Source: Mucor racemosus (Eukaryota > Mucoromycota > Mucoromycetes > Mucorales > Mucoraceae). From it: a stretch of 64,000 nt of DNA. The notes below the pieces were generated by a model that saw only the letters and a program-made list of their open reading frames with translations, ran no database searches and had not been told where the DNA came from. The position numbers and the translations under genes are program-made. This document shows, in pieces, positions 43,964-56,135 of this stretch; the first letter of the stretch is position 1; each line of letters opens with the position of its first letter. Location of the stretch: NCBI GenBank assembly GCA_027405735.1, contig JAPEHQ010000002.1, forward strand, positions 496,001 to 560,000, given 5' to 3'.

Positions 43964-44859
43964 ATGGCTAAAAAACAAAAGAAAAAGCAACCGATTACAG
44001 CAAGAGTACAACATAAAGAAGCCAAATTCAAGCATTCTCGAGTAGAAACAGCTCGACTTATCCGAAAATTCCATGTATTAAACAAAGAACTTTCAAAATG
44101 TAAAGCAGATCCTCAATTGATTAAACGAGAACAAGAAATTTTAAAAGAAATGGAAGATATGGGAGGATTGGATTGGTATCAGAAAGCCTCTCAATTAGGG
44201 CAAAGTAAAACTAGAGGAGGAGATTCATCAAAATGGCTGATACAAACCTTAAAATCTCATTGTAATGAACTTGTTGATCAATGTAATAAACCTATCAAAG
44301 TATTAGACATCGGAGCAGTGGCACCAGATAATTACAAACCTTATAATTCATGGATTACAGCAAAACCAATTGATCTCAACCCGCAACATCCAGACATTCA
44401 AAAACAAGATTTCCTAATGATGAAACCTCCCGCTAAAGACGATAAATTTGACATCGTTTGCTTGAGTTTAGTGATAAATTTCGTTGGAGATCCAAAGGAT
44501 AGAGGTACATGAAATATGCAATGATTTAAGGATGATTTACTTAGTTGAATATAGGACAAATGTTGAAACATACCCGAGATTTCTTTACTTTACCTTCTGT
44601 GAATGAGCGTTTGCATCATTTATTTCTAGTTGTACCTTTACCATGTGTTAACAATTCCAGATACATGACACACGAGCATTTATTACAGATGATGGGTTCT
44701 ATTGGATATACTAGGTGTATTCATTATCATTTTTCAAACAAACTCGCATATTATCTTTTTCAATTAACTGGTTTACCAAATACTAATAATGTTGACTGGA
44801 AAAAGAAGATTTTGCAAGAAGGTGGTGGCCGTAATAATTTTGCTGTAGTAATGGAATAA
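43964..44859 (+). CDS. BMT2: 25S rRNA adenine-N1 methyltransferase Bmt2
   Basis: It makes an m1A in 25S rRNA in the nucleolus. Two exons (43,964-44,504 and 44,555-44,859) give 846 nt or 281 aa. The N-terminus is a Lys-rich nuclear/nucleolar signal (MAKKQKKKQPITARV). GLDWYQKASQLGQSKTRGGDSSKWL is the family signature, and IKVLDIGAV is the SAM-binding motif I. IDLNPQHPDIQKQDFL and FDIVCLSLVINFVGDPKDRG carry the acidic and substrate-loop motifs of the yeast Bmt2 family. The C-terminal LFLVVPLPCVNNSRY block is also characteristic. It converges on the Rad4 gene with only 45 nt between stops. Confidence 0.94.
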
Positions 44860-44904
44860 CTTTATTTTAATGTGGAAAATATAAATAAATATATATAATG
44901 TAAA

Positions 44905-47350
44905 TCAATCGTTTTCTTGATCACTTTCAGGCAAAAATCCTCCTCCATCTGCTCCTTTACTATTATCATAATTTGCCCATTTATCTACTTTATCATGTGA
45001 TCCATAAGCTTGATCAACTCTTGCTTTAATCAAAACACTTTTTATCAGCTTTCTCCAACGAATATATACATCTTTTTCTTGTTTAGCGATGGCTTTAATT
45101 GCTTCAGCTTGTTCATGTCCCTCCCAAGCTTCTAATATAACCCATTTTTCTTGTTCTACTACAATAATGCCTTCTGTCACTGGAACAGCTCTCATTTTTA
45201 CAAATTCAAAATCTACAACAGCATCTGCATAATCTATACCCAATTTTCTTGCCAATTTCCCAATTCCCTTGACTGCAACAAATTTAGCATTAAAACTAGA
45301 TGGAAATCAATTTAAACTTACTTGGTATATGTGCTGCTCCCAAAGGTAGCATGCTTGGAGTAAATAAATCAATACTGCCATACGCATTTTTAGGTAATTT
45401 TCCCTAAATATCAAAAATTGCATGAATAAAAATATAGTTATAAACATTCTATTGAAAACCTACATCTATAACGGGTGGAGGCACATAGGGTTCTGTTTGC
45501 CAATCACCATAACAAGCTATCAACATATCATGTCCATCTTGCTTTGCTTGCTCTTTTAATCGTTTCTTTTCAATAGTAAAGACGTTTGCTTTTACCATTT
45601 TCGTTGGTTGCTCGCCTTTTTTGATCTGCTTGCCTTGTTTTTTAAAAGTCTCTGCAGTACTCACAGTTTTTACATTGGATCTAGGATATATTTTCTCTCC
45701 ACGAATGCTACCCAAAATAGGCTCTTTCGGATACAAAGTTTCATACTTGAGTAAATGCCGTTCTAATGCATATACTGGATGATTCTTGAATGCTCCTATA
45801 GCGGAAGGCATCACTTGCCTGGTCTGCTGTTTCTCCATTTCTTCAAATTCTAAATGATCTCTCTCTGTTTTCTTCTTTCGACAAACTCCAGTTAGCATTG
45901 AGTCAGACCATAGCTTCATTCCGCCCTCTTTTTCTCGACGAGTGAGTGGCCGTTCTCTTAGTCTCATCGCTTTGTCCATGTTGGGCGTGTAACGTCTTGT
46001 TACATCTGTTACCTTATTCTGATTATCGAATCCAAGCACAAACGAAATGTGATTACTTCGGTTTAGAGTTGCTGGTTCCATAAGTATTGGTTTATCAATG
46101 TGTCCACGGATTGGATCAATCGTCATCCACCGTTTTGTATCATTACAGTAAACTTCGCACCACACAGTAGGAGGTTTTGCTCTAGCTTCTTTGAGCTGAA
46201 CATTGGGATCTACGTAGGTTTTTGTAGGAGCGCGATACTTGAAAATCGGTTTATCGTCTGAATCGTCTGTTGCATCTTCTGGTTCATTGTCAATTGTTAC
46301 CTTTGATGGTGTACCTGGTGCTACTTTGTATGGTAGTGGTTGCAAAGATGCTACCAAACGAGCATCACATCCACAAGCCCTTAAGATGGCTACAAATAAT
46401 TCAGCGGCGGTATCACGCGTAGCTGATTTAGAGACAAGTAATTGCATGAATGCTTCTAAATTTTCAATATAGTCACCACCTTCATCAGACTGATGTGCAT
46501 CAATCCACTCTTTTAGTGTCTTGAAGCCATTATAATAATTCTCCAGTTCCAAATAAGGTTTTGTTAGTAATCCAGGTCCTGTCAAAACCATAAATTCACG
46601 CCACCATTTCAAAAGCCATTTGATACCAGTTTTTAATGCAGATTCATTTGAATCTTTTGTTAATAACCTTTTACAGTTATCAGGGATTATAGACAAACAA
46701 ACATCCTAAATTCAACAGAATTGACACTTTTGTATTGGAAATACTTGTAGTAAGCTATTAAATACCTTCATATTTGCATCAGAACACCAGCTATTTCTCA
46801 ACTTGTAATGTGCAATCAATAAAACAACATGGCTATGATGCATCCATTCTCTCAAATTACGTTGATATGCCTTTTCCCAGTTAGATTCTCTATTTATACA
46901 TTAGTTAAAACAATCCTATAATAAACAGTTTATGTAAATTTACTTTAATACAACTCTAGGTGTTTCCATTACAATTTCAACATCTTTATAAATCATTGGA
47001 GTGTCATTGTCAGCATCTTCTCTTTTTGGTTCTTGTTCAAACTTGGGAGGCAATTGAATAGTTTCCCAATCTATATCATCTTCATCTTCATCCTCATCCT
47101 CACCCTCATCCTCCTCTTCTTTCTCGTTATCTTTAATATAAGAATGATTGATATTTGTATCATCTACATCTTCTTCCATCATATCATCTTCTGTTTGCTT
47201 TTCTTTTCCTTTTCCTTTTGCTTTTCGAATGCTACTTTTCTGCTGTTCCAATCTGGCTTTCTTTGGTGTCCGTGGCTTTGAAGAAGATTCTGAAGTTGAT
47301 GTTGCATTTGAAGACTCTTTTCGTTTGCCTGATCGACGTGTTGCAACCAT
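44905..47350 (-). CDS. RAD4: DNA damage recognition protein Rad4/XPC
   Basis: It recognises distorted DNA and starts global-genome nucleotide excision repair together with Rad23. Five exons: 47350-46944, 46889-46766, 46705-45464, 45403-45322 and 45272-44905, giving 2223 nt or 740 aa. The N-terminus is basic (MVATRRSGKRK) and then strongly acidic. The transglutaminase-like fold includes AAELFVAILRACGCDARLVASLQPLPY and PPTVWCEVYCNDTKRWMTIDP. The beta-hairpin domains follow: BHD1 (GAFKNHPVYALERHL), BHD2 (the Lys-rich insert up to WQTEPYVPPPV) and BHD3 (KNAYGSIDLFTPSMLPLGAAH..). ARKLGIDYADAVVDFEF is the conserved C-terminal block. The acidic tail is short. Confidence 0.95.
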
Positions 47351-47830
47351 ATTACTGCGCAGTGCTATTACAGAAAAAGAAACGCTGCATTAATATGAAA
47401 TCATTGGACTTTTCTCCCTCACATGAATCATTCCGAGCGCTTTGTGGCTGGTTTCTCCAGTTGAATACATGGCGATGACCTTGATGCTATAATCATTTCA
47501 TTTGTATGATATTTTTATTTCGCTAAAGTTTTCAACAAACTAAAAAGCGCAAACATGAATTACTCTCAATAAATAAACCGAATTTAGAAAGTGTGTTGAA
47601 TTAATAGTTTAAACTTCCAAAAGATTTTTTTAACGATATGATTATAAAAATTATAAACACATTTTTTCAATCAATTTTCAAGTTCAAGATAGTTTTGCAT
47701 ATAGAGCAAACACCTACTATGTATTTTTAAAATATAGAGATGGCATACCATTGAAGAGAGCCATATGCCCAGAAAAAAAGTTTATTAAATTTGATTTATA
47801 TACATAGTTAAAATGATTCGTCGGTAACGA
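47351..47830. other. RAD4 upstream / MBF downstream region, no gene
   Basis: Between the RAD4 start and the stop of the APSES gene, both on the minus strand. Short plus-strand frames at the edge are antisense shadows of RAD4. Confidence 0.5.
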
Positions 47831-47908
47831 TTAAACAGCAGATGAAGTTGAAGCAATAGTTGGAGAAGTGGTAGTAGATAGGGGAGGAGGAGGAGCTGAT
47901 GACAGGTT

Positions 47909-47943
<35 letters not shown>

Positions 47944-50339
47944 CGTTGCTGTCGTTGCTAGATTCTTCTTGAGGCGAAAGCTTCACAGGAGAAGTAGCGG
48001 GAGTGCCAGTTTGAGCGTTAATAGTGCTAGCGGCAGGGGCAGTAGTTGTAGTAGTAGAAGTAGTAGTCGCAGGCTCAGCAAAAGCACCTTGTCGTCTGAT
48101 CTTATCCATAAATCCAATGACACGAGCTAAATCAAGGTCTGGAGGATCACTTTCTATAGCTAATGTCAAAGGCTCAACTAAATCATCAATTTTATCAATA
48201 GGTAAATTGCAACAAGCCGCAATAAGTCGTTTGCATTCCATTTCTTTTGCGGTATAATCGTTTTGTAATTTTTCAATATCTTTTCGTAAAGTGTCATCAT
48301 TCGCTCTATAAGCCTTCACTTTAGCTTGTATATTTCGAATGTAATCATCTAATTTCTTCTTCTTTTCTTCTTCTGTAGCAGCTTCGGGTACATGTAATTC
48401 AGGTACATTAAATAAACCATCAATATCTTCGTTTTCATCAATATTTTCAATATCTTCTCTTCGAGGCATTGATTTACCAGATTTTGTAATGATGCTTTCC
48501 AACTGCTTCCATCCTGCATCCAGTGCTGCTTCTATATTTCGAGTTTTTTGTTGTGCTTCAGATAGTCTTTGAGATTGTGCTTGTCGAGTCTCTAATCCTC
48601 TTCGTGTGGTTTCTAACTCTCGAACTACCGAGTTCAATTCATCTTGAACTGATTGTAATTCTTGCTCTTTAGCTGTTAATTGTGAACCATATTCATCATC
48701 CAATGCATCTACAATCTTTTGTACAGCTTTGGAAATTGATTAATAGCTTTTTTCCTAAACAAATATAAATAGCTTACTTGCTACGATTTCTTTTCCTCTT
48801 TGGCTAGGTGTGTATGGCTTCTTCGAGTATGCAGATGGATATGATAATTCTGATTTGGATGAAGATGCTTCTTCCATTTGAACATCCTAAATAAAGTTTT
48901 GTTTAGTGTTACAATTTAATGTAAAACAATATAATATAGTAATTTACCTTTACCTCTGCATAATCCTGCGAATTTAAGCCAACTTGATTATGAGCTGTAT
49001 TAGCAGCGCCAGCGTTTGACAATATATCTACCAAAGCTTGACAGTCTAATCTTGCAGCAATATTAAGAGCAGTGTCGCCCAAAGAATCTTGTGCATCCAA
49101 AAGCGATTTTAATTCATCATTATCAGTAGCTTTTATATAATCAACCAAAATTTTCATGTAATAAACAGCAGCATTGGTACGACCATGAATACCAGCAGTT
49201 AAAGCAGCATGATGAAGCACACTACGTTTCTTGTTATCAACAATTGTCATACTGTCTTTCAATAGGTCAAAAACTTGAGGAAAACTAGTGTTGTCAAAGT
49301 TGTTGGTGACCATAACTCCTCGCATCAAAGCTGTTTCTCCAGTGTAACTAGTGCAAGCAATATTGGCTCCCTTGTTTACTAATAGTTGTACTGTATTGGT
49401 ACGTGCCAAAGCAGTAGCCCAATGTAAAGCAGTGTTGCCTTGTTCATCAATAACCATATCAATGTTGAATCCGCTTTTACCTTGTTGGGTTTTCAATAAA
49501 TCAGGAATTTGATCTGGTTTATCGGATAAAAAGATAGACATCAAAACACTTCGATTGCGTTCGTTGGCTACTGCTTCATTAATTGCTTCCTCTGTTGTTT
49601 GTCTTGATTGATGAAGAAGGTTTTCAGAAGGTGTTGATTTAATATTTTGTGCTCTACCCTGTAAATTTGGTGCTGATGGAGTGATTACGGGGCTGAGAGA
49701 ATTGAGTGAAGATGCCGCCGCCGCGGCCGCCGCGGCCGCTGCTGCTGTCTTTGCTCTTTTACGAGGGGTTTGGGCCTCATCTGCAGCATTAGGGGATAAA
49801 TCGCGAGGCTATTACAAAAAGAGTCAATACTAAATTCTCTGTTCGATCTCGTTTTGTTTTACCTGAGAAGCATTTTCACCAGTTATCTTTTTTCTTGCTA
49901 CAAGGGCTTGTTCTTTTGTAAGATAAGCGTCCTCTCCATTTTGCGAACCATTTGCAGTTAAATCAAAATCAATTAAAGGCGCTAGCTGTTCATAAACACC
50001 ATACTTTATTGCCAATTCTTTACTTTTTGCACAAGGTATCCTATTTCAACACAATTTTTTAATAATCATATAATATCAAAATGTTCATAACGAGTTAAAT
50101 TACCAAGTGCCTTGATATTTTCCGTATCCACCTTGTACTTTTTCATGTTCTCCAGGTAAAACTTCTTTTTCCAAAATTTTTGTACGCTTTCCTTTATCAA
50201 TACTTGCGACTTTTAAGATTTGTGTTGCATTCATGTATGAGTCTGTTCTTCGGCGCATTATAGCAACACCATTTACAATCATCTCAAATACAGGAACTCC
50301 TGAATAAACTGCAGAATATATACTTCCTACTTCTGCCAT
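47831..50339 (-). CDS. APSES/ankyrin transcription factor, MBF subunit (Mbp1/Res type)
   Basis: It should bind MCB-type (ACGCGT) sites and drive G1/S transcription. Five exons: 50339-50104, 50040-49863, 49808-48948, 48886-48778 and 48726-47831, giving 2280 nt or 759 aa. The KilA-N/APSES domain lies at residues 1-110 ([46 protein letters not shown]). A poly-Ala stretch precedes the ankyrin repeats (about 240-420; [40 protein letters not shown]). A coiled coil (about 470-630) follows, probably for pairing with a Swi6/Cdc10-like partner, and a Thr/Pro/Asn-rich tail with a poly-Asn run. The start [11 protein letters not shown] fits the family; the upstream in-frame Met adds an unrelated Phe-rich leader. 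Confidence 0.93.
47906..47943 (+). repeat. (GTT)n microsatellite encoding poly-Asn
   Basis: About a dozen GTT/TTG units on the plus strand; on the coding (minus) strand they give AAC/AAT codons for an Asn run near the C-terminus of the APSES factor. Likely length-polymorphic. Confidence 0.9.
49713..49749 (+). repeat. GC-rich poly-Ala codon run
   Basis: GCC/GCG/GCT repeat coding for about 11 Ala on the minus strand. It holds two GCGGCCGC octamers and is strikingly G/C-rich in an AT-rich gene. Confidence 0.85.
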
Positions 50340-51059
50340 TCTTTTTGTTCGTAAAAAAAAATAAAAAAAAAAAACTTGAAATGAAATAAAAAGAGTATAA
50401 ACACGCGTTGAAATATACTTCATATCCAAATAAATGTGCAAATCGCATGGCTTAACCTTTGCTTCTTAAAACTCCGGAAATATTTCGTGAATTTCTTTAG
50501 TAAATTACATTACAGTACTCCATCAAAAATCCATATTTTTTGAAATGCTAAAAACGAGCCAGTAGGTGTAGCTGTCTATTATTATGTTTATTATTGGTTA
50601 TTGTTTATCGATCACCTAATAAAACAACTGATTTACACAAGGAAACAAGATTTTTACGATTTTTTTATCAGGCACAGTTCCTTATATCTTATATTGGATA
50701 TTCAAAGTTTTCAAAAAATAAAATAAAAATAAAAATAGACGTAAAACACATTGCAGTTCAACTCTAATTATACCTAAAAAGAATATCTCACTTGTTAGCT
50801 TTGGTAGTTATTTCTGTCATTTTTGCTAGACTTGGTTAAATTAGCGCTATTTCTAATTTGAAATCATCTGTTGCGCTACTGAATCTTACTAGAAAAAGGG
50901 CGCGTTTTACTTCTGCAATTTAACCAGTAAATTAATGGAATAAAAAATTTTAATTCTGGATATTTTTACAGTTGAGTAGTATATATTTTAAAATTTTCAG
51001 CCCCTTTGGATTAATATTCATTGATTAGAAGCATTTTCCCAGTCGTTTTATTCTTTTTA
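50340..51059. other. Upstream region of the APSES gene, no gene recognised
   Basis: Promoter side of the MBF-type gene; contains an AAAATAAAATAAAAATAAAA tract near 50,715. No coding signal. Confidence 0.45.
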
Positions 51060-51258
51060 AGCAGAGGAAGAGAGGTCTCATTTAGAAACTTGTGCTAAAC
51101 TCTTTCAAAAACAGCTGTTAACTAATGAAATAAAGATATTTTGTTTGTATGCTTACTATGCATTAAGTACAATTTCAAAATGCAATTTCAAACCATTATT
51201 TGATAATATAAAAGCTTTTAAAAAGTATTTGAAACAACACCAACAAAATAGTTTAAAC
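51060..51258 (+). repeat. Repeat family C, relic of an unknown coding sequence (plus copy)
   Basis: An uninterrupted 60-codon frame ends at TAG 51,258-51,260, just where the tiny element begins. Its C-terminal block NFKPLFDNIKAFKKYLKQ corresponds to the translated inverse copy at 16,665-16,860. Upstream homology is limited to AGCAGAGGAAG. Family unknown. Confidence 0.5.
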
Positions 51259-51327
51259 TAGGGTTGTTGTCGAACCCAACTTTTACTGGTAGATTTGGCT
51301 GGAAAACCCCGGCTCGGTACCAATACT
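51259..51327 (+). mobile_element. About 69-bp MITE-like element, TSD AGTTTAAAC
   Basis: TAGGGTTGTTGTCGAACCC.. to ..CCGGCTCGGTACCAATACT is flanked by AGTTTAAAC (51,250-51,258 and 51,328-51,336; TAGTTTAAAC if 10 bp). The ends are imperfect inverses (CTAG..TTG..CGA.CC against CTAG..TTG..CCGAGCC). The pre-insertion junction can be inferred from the inverted counterpart at 16.4-16.7 kb. Related sequences with TGGCTGGCAAAACCCGGCT occur at 27,840-27,905, 32,300-32,345 and 56,385-56,432. Confidence 0.65.
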
Positions 51328-51336
51328 AGTTTAAAC

Positions 51337-51420
51337 AGTTGCGTGTTTTTATTTTCCCATTTCCACAGCAATTTAGGGGAGACTGAAGCTTTGCGATTCT
51401 ATGGATGGATAAACCCTACA
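51337..51420 (-). repeat. Repeat family E fragment (inverted)
   Basis: Reverse complement aligns with 16,370-16,425 (GAATCGCAAAGCTTCAG..CCTAAATTGCTGTGGAAATGG). Noncoding. Confidence 0.6.
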
Positions 51421-51424
51421 CTGC

Positions 51425-51865
51425 TATAAATTATGTTGCATTATTAGTTTCTGGATGACGACAGAAACCAGCTACTGAACAATGGGGCTTTCTAAATACT
51501 ATTTATATTTGAAATATTGTAATTTTGATAGATCAAAAATGATTTATTGAGGCTTTGTAAATTAAAATCAACGTAAAAGTATTGTTTATAAGAATGAACT
51601 AAATATGGGTTTATTGTATAGTTATTGGGATTGTGTGATAAGATCTAATAGACAGGGATCCATTAGAAGATGTAACAATAAAAGTTATTATTAATTGATA
51701 AATATGTATGAATGTAATATGTTATGTTTTAGTGGTAATATTGCTATAAGCCATGTTTCATTATTAGTTCCTAGTTTTCTAGATGACAGGGATCAGTTAC
51801 TGAACAATAAAACTTGCTAAATCTATCAAAGATTCTCTATATTTTAAATATTGTAATTCTGACTG
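51425..51865 (+). repeat. Diverged direct duplication (about 320-bp offset)
   Basis: 51,425-51,530 and 51,745-51,860 share the order GCATTATTAGTTTCTGGATGAC, CAGCTACTGAACAATGGGGC and ATATTTGAAATATTGTAATTTTGA with many substitutions. Noncoding. Confidence 0.6.
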
Positions 51866-52376
51866 TTATACCAGAAGATGCTATAATGAAAAATACCTTA
51901 CTAAAAGATAAATTTTATTAGTTTGCTGATGTTTTCTATTTATATGTTTCTAAATGGTTATATGATTATATCAATGATCCTATAAATACTATACGTTGGG
52001 ATATATATATGGATTGGGGAGAGATTATATAATATGTAATATATGAGATTGGGGTGATTGGTGAGTTGAGATATATCTGATTTAGATGTTGGGGTTGTCT
52101 TTGTTTTGTTGTTGTTTATTATGGTTGCATTTATTGATGTTTATTGTTAATGCTGATGATTCGGTATGACATTTATTATTAGTTTATTGTATTTATAAGA
52201 TATATAGTGTACATCTAACTCAAAGCCTTTCTAAATTTTTTGTTTCAGCGTTAAATATTGATTTTTCTTCGAGATAACCAAAATAATAGTTCTCACCCAA
52301 CTAAATGCTTATGATAATTGAGTCCCAAAATCAATTTGTAAAATCGACCTGAAATGATAGAAAAAACAAGCTTTTT
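51866..52376. other. AT-rich region, no gene recognised
   Basis: No coding signal. It ends in TTTTTCGA, whose last three bases are repeated at the far end of the large element. Confidence 0.45.
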
Positions 52377-52479
52377 CGACACTACGGCCGACCTGCGCTG
52401 CACAAGATGATTTTGTTGTTCCCAGGTGGGCTGCACATTATAGCCTGAGCTGTTGTGCCCATTGAATATAGCTAGAAAG

Positions 52480-52740
52480 ATAACAAGATGCACATGGGCA
52501 CAACAAAAAAAATTGCACACGAGCACAATGCTAATCCTGTATGTGCAGAATCATAGATTCTGTCCGTGTGCATAACATTAATCCCATGTGTGCATAATAG
52601 TAGAATTGCCCATAAGCATATCATTATCCCTATTTGTGCATAATAATAAAATCTGACCATGAGCATAATGAGCTGATCGTATTACGGGCACAAATTGGTT
52701 TCTACATGAGCATCGTGCCGTTCTCAAAATTCCATTGCAT
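52480..52740 (+). repeat. Subterminal array of GTGTGCATAA-like motifs (unit 1)
   Basis: Cores GCACATGGGCACAA, TGCACACGAGCACAA, GTGTGCATAACATTAAT, TGTGTGCATAATAG, CATAAGCATATCATT, TTTGTGCATAATAA and CATGAGCATAATG recur every 20-35 bases, about 100-350 bases inside the left terminus. Both orientations occur. Confidence 0.7.
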
Positions 52741-53484
52741 TTTTTTACTGGATTGGGGTTTTAAATTACATTTGTTTTTATTAATATAAATTATAGACAA
52801 TACAATTCAATACGTTGTTGATGTTGAGCAATACATGCAAGAACCAATATATTTAAGATTATCATCATTTATAAATAATGTTTATAACTATAATGTTTGC
52901 AGCAACAATAATGGTTTTTGCTTGAGCATAAACTTAAATAACACTTACTGCTCAAATTTATATGTAAGCCAATTCTAAGGTGGTTATATATGTTATTTTA
53001 TCACACATAAAATTTAAACAAATTGACCTTCTTTAAACTTACTATTTTAGTTTACGATTGTCAGCTGTAAAAAGATTTTTTTTCAAGCATACAGTAGCTA
53101 CGATCAAAACTATGGTTATTAGACAAAACATTAGTTATTCTTTTTTTTTGTTTCTACAGTATATCATTGAAATTTTATCACTTTTCTGTAACATTTCATC
53201 AGTTTGTAACTAGCTTTATCTTTTCATTGAGTAGATATAAATATCATTGCCTTCGATTTGATCTGGTAATGAAGAAATACGTCCAACAATTCAGTGATAA
53301 ATAATGATATTTGATTTTAAAATGCGGTTAAATGAAAATATCAGTCTCTAGTATAGACTGCTACCTATATTAAAAACATTAGTCCTTTACGTTAGAATGC
53401 GTATTCAGATAAATGAAAAAAATACCAGCTTGATAGTCTGATATGCTTTATCAAACGGTGAATATATCCTTGGAATATGAAAAC

Positions 53485-53916
53485 TGTGGACTACATCCAT
53501 TTAGATCTCCATTTCATCTGGTGTCTAACTTGAATTACCGCTGGGATAAATCAGGAATCACTTTGATTTGACATGTCTGATTGATACAGCAAATAATCTT
53601 ATAACCGAGATGTGGACCCTAGCAAATTATAATTATTGACCTGAATCATAAATACACCATTATTCAATATGGCCTGATTTCATTCATGATAAAATCAGGA
53701 CCTAAAGATATCGGGTAGATTATGGAAATGGCATGTTCCTATTTGTTCTCATTGATTTATAATATAGATTAGAAATTGTGTATAAATAGAAGGACATCTT
53801 CCTTTCAAAGAAGAGTCAATGAAGTTCTACTTGATAATAAAAGCCTAACGTTATCTAGTCGAATTCCTATTGTTTTTTTATACTTTTTTTCCGTGAATAT
53901 CTCTACCTGTTCCACA
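53485..53916 (+). mobile_element. Solo LTR, family b (432 bp), TSD AAAAC
   Basis: Begins TGTGGACTACATCC, ends CTACCTGTTCCACA (TGTGGA/TCCACA inverted ends), flanked by AAAAC (53,480-53,484 and 53,917-53,921). It is absent from the equivalent point of the second unit near 58,621. Contains GTGTATAAATAGAAGG (TATA box) and AATAAAAGCC. Confidence 0.93.
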
Positions 53917-54911
53917 AAAACAAAAAGAGAGAAACAATACAGGTAGAAAAGTATTTTCAAGGCTTTACATTATTTAGCGCATTTAAAACCCTGTTAAATT
54001 GCACATTTCAGCCAATGTAAAAGCAGCATCACAACGCATGAACGATAAATTAAACAAAAGAGGCAATATCTGTTATCATAGAAACATACATTTTTTTTAA
54101 CAGATAACCAGTATATCATATCATACATTCACTAAAAAATTGTGAAAGCGAGCCCGTAGAGCGACGCCGTAATTGATCATAGCAAGATTGAACGACTAAA
54201 TTCCTTATAGTATGGTATACCTAAGTTTTAAATAAAAATGCGTTTCTATTTTTTTAACTTTTTTTAACTTTTTTTATATTTAACCATGTCTTGTCTGAAA
54301 ATTCAGTTTTTGTAGCGGACATTTTCGGGGCTCATTTCATCCTTACCAACACTCATGATTTTGATCAAAAAACAGAAAAATCAAACTTTGATACCAAAAT
54401 CAACGTTTAAATATACTACATTGTGAGAGAAAATTGTAGCCATAGCTAATACACATTTTATAAAAGCTTAATATTAAATGTTAAGTAATAAAACTTTGTA
54501 CTTTTGGCCCAAAAACGGATTTTTGGTTAAAGGATTTTCATGTAATATTTTGCAATAAAAATGTTTGATATTTTTTATTGAGCAAATAGAGCGCTAAATG
54601 TTGTACATGTGTATATTTTTTGTTTTTATAATTAGTAGTATAATTAACTCTAAATCTTCAAAACCAGAAATGTTTTTTTGAAAAATGTCAAAATTGATGA
54701 TCCGGACAAAAATAATTTTTTAAATTAATCTTCCGCTTATATGCCTTGTAAGTCTTAAAAATAAGAGATTTTATAATACTTGTGAACTTTTTCAAGGATT
54801 TACCATGCTGTACCCACTTGATTCAAGCTTATTACTGTAAAACGTGATACATGTTAATATTATGTGGTAGTTCATTTGATCATAATATAGTTTTACCTTA
54901 TAATTATTGCG

Positions 54912-55130
54912 CTAGGGGTAATTTGCATTGAGCTTTAATCCTACGTTTCCAATATCATAAACATAAACATGGCCATCACTGAAACCTATTGCCGTCTTTT
55001 TATCCTCTTTGTCCCAAGCCAATTTATTCAATGCTTTACTAGAAAACCAACTGAAGTACCTACAAATGGTTTCTCTGTATTTGTTTTCAACAAATTCCAT
55101 AAATTAAATTGACTGGTTCTATCTACAATA
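54912..55130 (-). pseudogene. Captured WD40 fragment, dynein intermediate chain-like (copy 3)
   Basis: Minus-strand frame reads TIVDRTSQFNLWN and NTEKPFVGTSVG, and after a frameshift KALNKLAWDKEDKKTAIGF and SDGHVYVYDIGN. Together with copies 1 and 2 it shows two consecutive WD repeats in dynein intermediate chain order. It is not a functional gene. Confidence 0.62.
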
Positions 55131-56135
55131 GTATCAAACGTATCATCAGCGTGCCTTATGATAAATGTCAATCTAAAATTAGAAACATCCCATTGTCATT
55201 GCTATAAGCTATGAAAAGCTTGATTTTTAATAATACAGCAATCAAATAAAAAACAAAATGATACTAATAGCATATGGTGAGTATTTAACATCTAAGTAGG
55301 TTTGATAAAGTATGCTTCTAAACCCTTTTAATGAAAATCTTGAGGCAGACTCAACATCTTGGTCCTGTAATTTCTATCCATCAAATGTTGCAATTTCCAC
55401 TACACAGTGAATGCACTTTTATCAATCTTGAGCTATTAGATGTACATTGGGCATCAGTTTTTTACCGGTTACATTTTCCCTGATGATTCATTAATATTCA
55501 GCTATATTGAACGACAGTGTATTAAATTACAATTTACGAGTATGATGTTGGTAGTTTTTTGTTATTACTTTAAAAACTTGATCCTATTATTATTATTATT
55601 ACCATTAATTATAATTGTCAAACTGATTGATTCATACAGTATATCATATTACTATTTTGCATTGGTAGATATTATGCAATTGATATCTGCATTTAACACT
55701 GGTGGATTGGAAGCTGGTGTCTGTCTTTAGTTTGATGAATAATGCGTACTTTGGTTTCCCAGTATAATTCTAGTAGGTGTTTCTACTCCTAAAAACTGAA
55801 TTGTCTAATGCAACTGCATCTGTTGAATATCACTTGAGTTTCTATGCATTGTAGATGATGTTACACTAATTTCCATTTTGGCAAAGATTGTTTTACATTC
55901 ATCCATATTCAATTTTTATGTTCTGCAGCTTAATATTAATGTACTAATAACACTGAGTTTTGCTTATATCTCCATCACAAATTGGCATTTTTTTCAGATG
56001 ATTTCTACTACCAATTTCTGGAAAGCTCTATTATCATTTCTAAAAAGAAAAAATACACCTTAATTTGCTGCATTTCCCAAAATAGTGAAAAACTCACAAA
56101 TACATGTTCACATGTATGGAGATTAAAATTGTAGA

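Noticed and set aside
42116..47350. A functional gene cluster in island 3
   Set aside because: NTAQ1, G-gamma, glutaredoxin-like, BMT2 and RAD4 belong to unrelated pathways, and their mixed orientation gives no sign of co-regulation.
47033..47478. Several plus-strand frames of 80-107 codons
   Set aside because: Antisense shadows of the acidic N-terminus of RAD4.
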